From positions 1 through 27,215 of the forward strand of contig JAADFC010000137.1 of assembly GCA_013153105.1 (NCBI GenBank): DNA of 27,215 nt. Reading direction: 5' to 3'. Within the stretch, counting starts at the first letter, position 1. Each line of letters opens with the position of its first letter. The notes below the pieces were generated by a model, which saw only the letters and a program-made list of their open reading frames with translations, had not been told where the DNA came from and did not search any database. The position numbers were made by a program, and so were the translations under genes. The stretch is from Thermoproteota archaeon. GTDB lineage: Archaea > Thermoproteota > Thermoprotei_A > Sulfolobales > Pyrodictiaceae. Below, in pieces: positions 1-6,367 of this stretch.

Positions 1-14
1 TGCAGCTCCGCTAG
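1..14 (+). CDS. 3' end of an upstream gene (partial, possibly ribosomal protein L1)
   Basis: In frame 3 the first bases read Gln-Leu-Arg followed by TAG at 12-14, 63 bp before the rpl10 start. In archaea the gene before rpl10 is usually rpl1, so this may be its last codons. Only three codons are visible, so identity rests on expected gene order alone. A T-rich tract at 21-27 follows the stop and could be a transcription termination signal or a promoter element. Confidence 0.25.
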
Positions 15-77
15 GCAGGGCTTTTTCTACCCCGAGGAGGGCTGGCGGCGGCTGGGTTATGGGAGGGGTCTGGCGCC

Positions 78-1115
78 GTGGCGGTTGCAGCTGCTACGAG
101 TGCGCGCAGGATTCCGCAGTGGAAGATCGAGGAGGTCAAGGAGCTTACCGAGCTAGCTAAGACCTATAGGACGCTTGTGATAGTTGACCTGACTAAGACG
201 CCTACGGCGCAGCTCCAGAAGATTAAGAGGAAGCTGGAGCGGAAGCTGGGCGGCCAGGTTGTGATGAGGGTTGCCAAGAACACCCTGATGAGGCTTGCGC
301 TGCGGAATGCTGGTAAGGATCCGGAGCCCCTGGAGCCCTACCTTACCGGCACTAACATGTTCATATTCACTAACCTTAACCCCTTCGAGGTCGCGTTGGC
401 GCTTGATAAGGTGTACGCTACCGCGCCGGCGAAGCCGGGTGACGTTGCCCCTACTGAGATAGTGTTGCCGGCTGGTGATACGGGGTTCAAGCCTGGCCCT
501 ATCATGAGCGTGTTTGGTAAGCTTCGTGTCCCGATAAGAGTGCAGGGTGGCACCATCTGGATAGCGAAGGATACCCGCGTCGCCAAGCCTGGCGACGTTA
601 TATCCCCCGAGCTTGCTTCGATACTGCAGAAGCTGGGTATCGAGCCTATCATAGTCAAGCTGAAGCCTAAGGCAGCCTACGAGGATGGCGTGGTGATACC
701 TGCCGACAAGCTGCTGATAGACCTGGAAGAGTATCGTGGCATGGTTGCGCAGGCGCATCTGCAGGCCCTGGCTGTGGGTGTCGAGATAGCGTATCCGGAG
801 CCTGAGGTGCTGAAGCTCGCTGTGCCCCTGGCTGTGAGGCGTGCCCTGGCTGTGGCCGCGGAGGCTGGCTACGTGACGCCGGACAACGCGGAGTACGTGC
901 TGCAGATGGCTGTCGCGAGGGCTCTCGCTGTGGTCGCCGCGTTGGGCGACACTGCGAAGGAGCTTGGTATCGAGGTCCAGGTGGCCGCCGCGCCTGCCGC
1001 GAAGCCCGCGGAGGAGAAGAAGGAGGAAGAGGAGGAGGGCGGCGAGGAGGAGAAGAAGGAGGAGGTCAGCGAGGAGCAGCTGGCCGCCGGCCTGGAGAGC
1101 CTCTTCGGCTTCTAG
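78..1115 (+). CDS. rpl10: Large-subunit ribosomal protein L10 / acidic stalk protein P0
   Basis: This is the archaeal P0 protein (345 aa). It binds the 23S rRNA GTPase-centre region and carries the L12/P1 dimers that recruit translation factors. The N-terminal RNA-binding domain begins with RIPQWKIEEVKEL and contains the typical YRTLVIVDL and RVAKNTLMRLAL segments. The C-terminus is a long helical spine, then an Ala-rich hinge, a charged Glu/Lys stretch and the factor-binding tail GLESLFGF. The length is normal for archaeal P0. The start is GTG, preceded by GGAGGGG at 62-68. The gene ends on a CTAG shared with the stop codon of the converging gene at 1112-1993. The usual partner gene rpl12 is not downstream. 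Confidence 0.97.
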   Translation: MAVAAATSARRIPQWKIEEVKELTELAKTYRTLVIVDLTKTPTAQLQKIKRKLERKLGGQVVMRVAKNTLMRLALRNAGKDPEPLEPYLTGTNMFIFTNLNPFEVALALDKVYATAPAKPGDVAPTEIVLPAGDTGFKPGPIMSVFGKLRVPIRVQGGTIWIAKDTRVAKPGDVISPELASILQKLGIEPIIVKLKPKAAYEDGVVIPADKLLIDLEEYRGMVAQAHLQALAVGVEIAYPEPEVLKLAVPLAVRRALAVAAEAGYVTPDNAEYVLQMAVARALAVVAALGDTAKELGIEVQVAAAPAAKPAEEKKEEEEEGGEEEKKEEVSEEQLAAGLESLFGF

Positions 1116-1993
1116 CCCTCCCCCAGCTTCTTCTCTATGTACAGCAGCGCGGCCAGGTCCAGGAGCGGGGTTCCAACACTCTTGTAGAGTTTTATTCCGC
1201 CCGGCTGGCAGGCGGCGGGGTTGGCTAGCGCTTCTCTGAGCTCTACTATCTCTATGGCCGCGTTTCTCGCCTCGCTGGCCTCGCTGGCGACGCCGTGCCT
1301 TGTGTCTGCTAGCATGCAGCGTGCACGGAGCAGGGTGAGTGTGTCGAGCTCGTGGACGGGGGCGGGTGCGCCTATGCTCGCCACCGCCGCCCCCTCCGGA
1401 ATCTCTTCCCCCTTTACTGGGGGCTGCTTCGCTGTGGTTGCGAGTATCAGGGTGTCGGAGTTCCTGGCGAGGGTGGAGGTGTCGACGGGCTCGGCTCCGT
1501 AGTCGCGGGCGAGCGCGGCTGCCTTCTGGTGTGTGCGCGAGGCGAGGAGTATTCTCTCGAACCTGGCTGTGCGGAGGAGCACCTCCAGGTGGTACCTCGC
1601 CTGTACGCCGGCGCCGACTACTCCGAGGACGCCCCTGTCCGCGTTTAGGAGCCGTATGGCTAGGGCTGTGGCGGCTGCGGTGCGCCAGCCGGTTAGTGGC
1701 GAGGCGTCAACCTCTAGGACTGTGTCTCCGGTCTCGGCGTCTATTAGGAGGGCTGTGCCGCGTACCGTGGGGAGTCCGCGGAGGCTGTTGTGGGGGTAGA
1801 CGCCTACTATCTTCACCGCGTATCTTTCCCTTGTGTAGGCTAGCATGAGGCCTAGCCACGATTCCCCGTTGGAGGCTGCCGTGCGCGGCTTCTCGTGGGC
1901 GTTGGGGGAGAGGAGCGTGGCTGCTATGGCTTCTACAAGCTCCCTGGGGTCTATGAGGGCGTGTAGCTGCCTCTCGTCGAGACGGGGTGCCAC
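1112..1993 (-). CDS. Ornithine cyclodeaminase / mu-crystallin family NAD(P)-dependent enzyme
   Basis: The 293-aa protein has the family layout: a substrate-binding half with K61 in AVKIVGVYPHN and R104 in TGWRTAAATALA, then a Rossmann dinucleotide site with GAGVQA at 127-132. The family includes ornithine cyclodeaminase, archaeal alanine dehydrogenase, and pyrroline-2-carboxylate and ketimine reductases. At residues 208-216 (GAPAPVHEL) the catalytic Asp expected of a true ornithine cyclodeaminase is Ala, so a reductase or alanine-dehydrogenase-type reaction is more likely (inference). The start is GTG, with GGAGGAGG upstream on the minus strand at a 10-nt spacing. It converges on rpl10 and the two stop codons share CTAG. 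An AT-rich patch near 2076-2085 may serve this gene and alaS divergently. Confidence 0.85.
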   Translation of the reverse strand: MAPRLDERQLHALIDPRELVEAIAATLLSPNAHEKPRTAASNGESWLGLMLAYTRERYAVKIVGVYPHNSLRGLPTVRGTALLIDAETGDTVLEVDASPLTGWRTAAATALAIRLLNADRGVLGVVGAGVQARYHLEVLLRTARFERILLASRTHQKAAALARDYGAEPVDTSTLARNSDTLILATTAKQPPVKGEEIPEGAAVASIGAPAPVHELDTLTLLRARCMLADTRHGVASEASEARNAAIEIVELREALANPAACQPGGIKLYKSVGTPLLDLAALLYIEKKLGEG

Positions 1994-2075
1994 GGCTGCC
2001 CAGCCTCCTCCTGGCCGGCGTCTGGGGTGGTGGCCCGCTGGTGGGACTATCCGTGGGCTGGGTGTCTCCTGAGAA

Positions 2076-2085
2076 TGGTTTTACC
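2076..2085. promoter_or_regulatory. AT-rich promoter candidate between the divergent OCD-family gene and alaS
   Basis: TGGTTTTACC is the only AT-rich patch in this GC-rich divergent spacer. Read on the plus strand, TTTTA at 2079-2083 would place an alaS transcription start near 2108. Read on the minus strand, GTAAAA could serve the divergent gene. This is a position-based guess. Confidence 0.35.
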
Positions 2086-2168
2086 CTGCCGGAGCGGCGG
2101 CCTCCCCTTCTCCAGCCCGGGGTTGGGGGTGTAGGGTCCTGCCGGAGGTCGATCCTAGGGAGTACCAG

Positions 2169-4892
2169 TTGGAGTTCTTCCGCCGCGAGGGCTTTATGAG
2201 GAAGAGGTGCCGGGTGAGGGGCGAGTACTTCTGGACGCTTAACCCCGAGCAGGAGCACTGTAACGATGCGCCGTGTGTGGAGTACTACTTCTGGAGTGTG
2301 CCGAAGCGCGCCCGCGAGCTAAGCGTGGCCGAGGCTAGGAGGAGGTTCATCGAGTTCTTCAGGAGGCACGGTCATGAGGTGCTGGAGCCGCGTCCCGTGG
2401 TTGCCAGGTGGAGGGAGGACCTCTACCTGACCATTGCTAGTATAGTAGTGTTTCAGCCCCATGTCACCAGCGGCATCGTGCCGCCGCCCGCGAATCCCCT
2501 TGTTATCGTTCAGCCCAGCGTGAGGCTCGAGGATATAGATAATGTGGGCATAACGCTTGGCAGGCATTTGACGAGCTTCGAGATGGGGGGCCACCACGCG
2601 TTCAACTATCCCGGCAGGGAGGTGTACTGGAAGGAGGAGACTGTAGAGCTTGCGTTCCGGTTCTTCACAGAGGAGCTGGGCATTCCCCCGGACCAGGTCA
2701 CCTTCAAGGAGTCCTGGTGGGAGGGCGGCGGCAACGCTGGGCCCAGCTTCGAGGTGACCGTGGGCGGCCTCGAGCTCGCCACCCTAGTCTTCATGCAGTA
2801 CAGGGTGACAGACCGGGGCTACGAGCCTATGGAGCTGCGCGTGGTTGACACGGGCTATGGTATTGAGCGTATAGCCTGGTTCACCCAGAACGTTCCAACC
2901 GCGTTCCATGCGATATACGGCAGCCTCCTCGACGAGTTTAGGAAGCTGCTTGGCGTCGAGCCTGCCCCCGAGAAGCTGCTCTGGGCCGCTGCGAGGGACG
3001 CTGGGAGGCTGGACCCGGAGGACCCGAGGAGCCTTGAAGCCTTCTACCGGCGCGCCGCGATGGACGCTGGGCTCCCCCTGGAGGAGGCTAAGACGCTCCT
3101 GCAGAGGGAGGCTACCGTCTACGCTGTGCTCGACCACAGTAAGACTATAGCGTTGATGCTCGCCGACGGCATTGTGCCTAGCAACACGGGCGAGGGCTAC
3201 CTGGCGAGGCTAGTCATAAGGCGCGCTCTCCGGCTGCTCGCGAGGCTCGGCTCGGATGTGAGCCTCGTCGAGCTTGTAAGGAGGCAGGCCGAGTACTGGG
3301 GCCGCGACTACTACCCGCAGATGATAAAGAGGCTCGACTACATAGTCAAGGTTACCGGGCTGGAGGAGGAGAGGTTCAGGAGGAGCCTCGAGCGCGGGCT
3401 CCGGGAGGTGGAGCGTCTCCTCCGCCGCAAGCGGGGGCTGAGCGTGGACGACCTTGTGACGCTCTACGACTCCCATGGCCTCCCGCCTGACATAGTCGCG
3501 GAGGTGGCTTCGAAGCTCGGCGTCCGGGTTGAGGTTCCCCACAACTTCTACGCTCTCGTGGCGAAGCGGCATGGGGCCAGCGGCGGTATAGCAAGGGCGG
3601 GCGAGCGGAGCGGCCTGCCGAGCGACGTGGAGGAGTGGGCTTCGGGGTTCCCGGAGACCAGGAGGCTGTTCCACGAGGACCCGTACATGAGGAGGTTCCG
3701 AGGCCGCGTGCTCGGCGTACGGGGGGTCTACGTGGTGCTCGATAGGACCGCCTTCTACCCCACCGGCGGCGGCCAGCTCCACGATACTGGCGTGCTGCGC
3801 ATCTGCGGCAGGGAGTACCGTGTTCGCAGGGTCGAGAAGACGGGCAACAACGTTGTCGTCCATGTGCTCGACCGGGAGCCCCCGGAGGAGTGCGTGGGCT
3901 CCGAGGCTGAGGGTGTCATCGACTGGGAGAGGCGCTACAGGCTTATGAGGCACCACACCGGCGTCCACGTCCTGCTCGGCGCTCTCCGGCGGGTTTTGGG
4001 CGACCACGTCTGGCAGGCTGGCGCCGAGAAGACGCCGGAGAAGGCTAGGCTCGACGTGACCCACTATGAGCTGCCGAGCCCCGAGGAGGTCAAGCGGATA
4101 GAGGAGCTGGCGAACCGGGCGATACTCGAGAGGATACCGGTCAAGTCGCAGTTTATGGACCGCAACGAGGCCGAGCGCATCTACGGTATGAGGCTCTACC
4201 AGGGCGGTGTACCCATGAGCGCTAGGATTAGGGTGCTCGCGATAGGGGACTGGGATGTCGAGGCCTGCTTCGGCACACACGTCTCGAACACCTCGGAGAT
4301 AGGCTCTATAAAGATAGTCAACGTCGAGAAGCTCCAGGATGGCGTGGTGCGCTTCGAGATTGTCGCGGGCAGCGAGACTGCGAGGTACGCGGGGGAGCTT
4401 GAGGAGAAGCTCGCGGCCGCAGCGAGGCTCGTGGGTGGCAGCCCTGCAGAGCTTGAGAAGAGGCTGGAGAAGCTCGTGGAGGAGCACCGGGAGCTTCGGC
4501 AGCGGCTGCAGCGTCTCCGGCGCGTGCTGGCTGAGCAGATGGCCGCGGCCGCCAGGGCTGCCGCACGTCGCCTCGATAGTATAACAGTCTACATCGTGCG
4601 CGCCGCGGAGGACCCTGAGGCCGGCAGGGAGGCCATGAGGATGCTGAGCGGCGAGGAGGGCGCCGTGGTCCTGCTATCCTACAGGCGCGGGAGGGGCGCC
4701 GTGGTGGAGGTGGCCACCGGCCCTGGTGTTGAGGTGGACATGCGGAGGCTCGCCGCCGTGCTGCGGGAGGCGGGGCTGAGGGGCGGCGGGAGGAGGGGCC
4801 ACGCCACCTTCTACGGTGAGGGCCTCGGCGAGGATGAGGCTGTGGAGAGGGTGCTGGAGGCCCTGGGGCGTCTGGTCCGTGGCGAGGGTTAG
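2169..4892 (+). CDS. alaS: Alanyl-tRNA synthetase (archaeal type)
   Basis: The 907-aa enzyme charges tRNA-Ala and edits mischarged Ser/Gly. The order is: archaeal N-terminal Cys region (C14, C31, C36), class II aminoacylation domain, tRNA-recognition domain, beta-barrel, editing domain with HHTGVH near 595-600 and CFGTH near 699-703 (the HxxxH and CxxxH metal site), a coiled coil near 755-800 and a C-terminal DHHA1 domain. The annotated start is TTG, with AGGGAG at 2157-2162. The reading frame stays open upstream to a TGA at 2070, and residues EVDPREYQ just before the TTG look like the conserved archaeal N-terminus; the only near-start there is CTG at 2139, preceded by GGGGGTG. The second Cys of the first CxxC is Arg17. 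The next gene overlaps its last codons. Confidence 0.97.
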   Translation: MEFFRREGFMRKRCRVRGEYFWTLNPEQEHCNDAPCVEYYFWSVPKRARELSVAEARRRFIEFFRRHGHEVLEPRPVVARWREDLYLTIASIVVFQPHVTSGIVPPPANPLVIVQPSVRLEDIDNVGITLGRHLTSFEMGGHHAFNYPGREVYWKEETVELAFRFFTEELGIPPDQVTFKESWWEGGGNAGPSFEVTVGGLELATLVFMQYRVTDRGYEPMELRVVDTGYGIERIAWFTQNVPTAFHAIYGSLLDEFRKLLGVEPAPEKLLWAAARDAGRLDPEDPRSLEAFYRRAAMDAGLPLEEAKTLLQREATVYAVLDHSKTIALMLADGIVPSNTGEGYLARLVIRRALRLLARLGSDVSLVELVRRQAEYWGRDYYPQMIKRLDYIVKVTGLEEERFRRSLERGLREVERLLRRKRGLSVDDLVTLYDSHGLPPDIVAEVASKLGVRVEVPHNFYALVAKRHGASGGIARAGERSGLPSDVEEWASGFPETRRLFHEDPYMRRFRGRVLGVRGVYVVLDRTAFYPTGGGQLHDTGVLRICGREYRVRRVEKTGNNVVVHVLDREPPEECVGSEAEGVIDWERRYRLMRHHTGVHVLLGALRRVLGDHVWQAGAEKTPEKARLDVTHYELPSPEEVKRIEELANRAILERIPVKSQFMDRNEAERIYGMRLYQGGVPMSARIRVLAIGDWDVEACFGTHVSNTSEIGSIKIVNVEKLQDGVVRFEIVAGSETARYAGELEEKLAAAARLVGGSPAELEKRLEKLVEEHRELRQRLQRLRRVLAEQMAAAARAAARRLDSITVYIVRAAEDPEAGREAMRMLSGEEGAVVLLSYRRGRGAVVEVATGPGVEVDMRRLAAVLREAGLRGGGRRGHATFYGEGLGEDEAVERVLEALGRLVRGEG

Positions 4893-5604
4893 CAGCTCGT
4901 TCCGGGCGGCCCTCTACGACTACTATTTCCTGCTTGGGAGAGGCTACCCGCCGCGCGCCGCCTCCCAGCTTGTAGCCGCCGGGAGGATGCTGGGCCGCGG
5001 GAGCCGGGTGCTGTTGGCCCGGTGTATCCCCGCTGTGGGAGGCGGCTTCAGGATTGTAGAGAGTGTTGAGGGGCACTGCCTGGCTGTTGACGGGTTCAAC
5101 CAGCTGGCGGGCATCTACGCGCTGCTGCTGGGGGAGCCCCTCTACCGGTGCCTTGACGGCGTCGTCCGCGACAGCCTCCTCGCTGGGGCGGACCGGGTTG
5201 CCAGGGTGGCGGGGCTCCTGGCGCCGCTGCTGGCCGCGGTGCTGCTTCGAGACGGGCCTCCCGCGAGGGTTGTGGCGGTGTTCGACTCGCAGCCCAGCCG
5301 GAGCGGGGAGGCGGCCCGGGCTGTGGGCGAGGTGCTGCGCAGCGTGCTCGGCGGGGATGTGGAGGTGGCCGTTGTGAGGAAAGCCGATAAGACTCTCGTG
5401 GAGCTCGCGGGCGGCGGCTGTGTGGTGGCCAGCTCCGACGCTGTGGTGCTCAGGGGCGCCCGCGTGGTGTACGATGCCGTCGCCCGGGCGTCTCTAGCGG
5501 TTTCAAGGGGTCTGGGGGCGGCGGTAATCGATATACCCCGCCTCCTGCGGGGCGAGCATAGTTCATGGTGCAGCGGGGGAGGCCTGGAGGGGGCGGGCCC
5601 GTAG
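4879..5604 (+). CDS. DUF434/COG2454-family protein, possible PIN-like nuclease fold
   Basis: The sequence matches my recollection of the archaeal DUF434 (COG2454) family. The N-terminus is LYDYYFLLGRGYPPRAASQLV (residues 12-32), followed by LAVDGFN (69-74), CLDGVVRD (91-98), VFDSQPSRSGE (134-144) and VASSDAVV (183-190). The Asp-rich strand ends (D71, D93, D98, D136, D187) resemble acidic positions of PIN/NYN nucleases; that reading is inference, since the family has no proven activity that I know of. I chose GTG 4879, which overlaps the alaS 3' end by 14 bp and gives 241 aa; a longer in-frame start at 4816 would lie deep inside alaS. The C-terminal codons and the TAG at 5602-5604 lie within the tRNA-Arg gene, an unusual same-strand overlap. 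Confidence 0.8.
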   Translation: MARVSSSFRAALYDYYFLLGRGYPPRAASQLVAAGRMLGRGSRVLLARCIPAVGGGFRIVESVEGHCLAVDGFNQLAGIYALLLGEPLYRCLDGVVRDSLLAGADRVARVAGLLAPLLAAVLLRDGPPARVVAVFDSQPSRSGEAARAVGEVLRSVLGGDVEVAVVRKADKTLVELAGGGCVVASSDAVVLRGARVVYDAVARASLAVSRGLGAAVIDIPRLLRGEHSSWCSGGGLEGAGP

Positions 5605-5672
5605 CCTAGCCAGGATAGGGCGCCGGCCTTCTAAGCCGGTGGTCCGGGGTTCAAATCCCCGCGGGCCCGCCA
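5595..5672 (+). tRNA. tRNA-Arg (anticodon UCU), CCA encoded
   Basis: A complete cloverleaf is visible. The acceptor GGGCCCG (5595-5601) pairs with CGGGCCC (5662-5668). The D stem is 5604-5607/5618-5621 and the anticodon stem CCGGC/GCCGG (5623-5627/5635-5639) holds loop CTTCTAA with anticodon TCT at 5630-5632. The variable region is 5 nt. The T arm is CGGGG-TTCAAAT-CCCCG (5645-5661), the discriminator is G5669 and CCA is genomically encoded at 5670-5672. There is no intron. The 5' ten bases are also the final codons and stop of the preceding protein gene, so any promoter must lie inside that CDS; the AT-richer stretch near 5557-5565 is a candidate. Confidence 0.97.
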
Positions 5673-5708
5673 CCAGGCCTCCCCGCAGGCACACCTTCCA
5701 CACGCTGA

Positions 5709-5773
5709 GGGCTCAGCTACACTAGGGCTCATCAACGGAGGGCCCTCGGCGTTGCTACCCGTCATCACCGCCC
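5709..5773 (-). ncRNA. C/D-box sRNA (2'-O-methylation guide), antisense between tRNA-Arg and the THUMP gene
   Basis: On the minus strand the order is: stem half GGGC (5773-5770), box C GTGATGA (5768-5762), a 12-nt guide CGGGTAGCAACG, box D' CCGA (5749-5746), a 10-nt spacer, box C' TTGATGA (5735-5729), a 12-nt guide GCCCTAGTGTAG, box D CTGA (5716-5713), stem half GCCC (5712-5709). Boxes C and D are perfect, both guides are exactly 12 nt, and the ends pair. This is the canonical archaeal dual-guide C/D sRNA used by L7Ae, Nop5 and fibrillarin. By the D+5 rule the guides would target the A in CTACACTAGGGC and the G at position 5 of CGTTGCTACCCG; I cannot place these in rRNA or tRNA from memory. 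Confidence 0.8.
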
Positions 5774-5794
5774 ACGTTGCAGGGGTGCCGCCGG

Positions 5795-6349
5795 TTGGGG
5801 GATGCTAAGCCGCTGAGGCTGTTCAACCTGATAGTAGCCCACGAGCCGGGCCGCTGGGGGTTCCGCGAGGCTCTACGCGTCCTCCGGGGCCTGCTGCCCG
5901 GGGCGCTGGTCTTCGACACGCCCAAGCACCTCATACTTCTCCGCGTGGAGGACCCCTACGCTGCGGTAGACAGGCTGGCGGCGAACCTGGACAGCAGCCA
6001 GCCTATACTCAGGGCTATACCCCTCGACGCTGTCGCGCCGCCCTACGTGGAGGATGTGGCTAGGCTCGCCGCAGGGCTAGCCGCCGAGAAGGCGGCGGGT
6101 GGCGACGCTACATTCGCCGTTAGGGTTGAGGGGCGCCTGTGGAGGAGGGACATGGGGGAGCCTGTGTCGAGCCGGGAGGCTATAGAGGCTATAGCGGAGG
6201 GTATAGACCTGCCAGTGGACCTCCGGTCTCCCAGTCTGCTCGTGCTCGTCAAGGTTATCCGCCTGAGCCGCGCCCAGAGGTATGCCGGCGTCATGGTAGC
6301 GCCGCCCTCGAGTATCTACTCCCGGGACCGGCGGCGCGGGAGGAGCTAG
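5795..6349 (+). CDS. THUMP-domain RNA-binding protein (COG1818-like)
   Basis: This 184-aa protein starts LRLFNLIVAHEPGRWGF, then has a segment LVFDTPKHLILLRVEDPYAAVDRL, and ends with a THUMP-like module (about residues 108-175: FAVRVEGRLW, then EAIEAIAEGIDLPVDLRSPS, then LLVLVKVI and YAGVMVAP). It resembles stand-alone archaeal THUMP proteins related to the tRNA acetylation adaptor Tan1/THUMPD1, so a role in tRNA modification is plausible but inferred. TTG 5795 is preferred because GGGGTG (5782-5787) sits 7 nt upstream; an in-frame TTG at 5777 would fall before that site. It lies next to a tRNA and a guide RNA and 18 bp upstream of herA, so it may be co-transcribed with the repair operon. Confidence 0.8.
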   Translation: MGDAKPLRLFNLIVAHEPGRWGFREALRVLRGLLPGALVFDTPKHLILLRVEDPYAAVDRLAANLDSSQPILRAIPLDAVAPPYVEDVARLAAGLAAEKAAGGDATFAVRVEGRLWRRDMGEPVSSREAIEAIAEGIDLPVDLRSPSLLVLVKVIRLSRAQRYAGVMVAPPSSIYSRDRRRGRS

Positions 6350-6367
6350 TACCCAGGGGCTGGGAGG

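Noticed and set aside
259..295. GTGATGA and CTGATGA in rpl10, resembling C/D boxes
   Set aside because: They lie in conserved coding sequence, the spacing is 17 nt, and no second C'/D pair or terminal stem is present.
3210..4487. Long open frame on the minus strand opposite alaS (425 codons), and similar ones opposite apgM (18338-19348), mre11/herA and moaA
   Set aside because: They mirror the codon pattern of strong sense genes in GC-rich DNA, have no recognisable motifs, and the sense strands encode well-known proteins.
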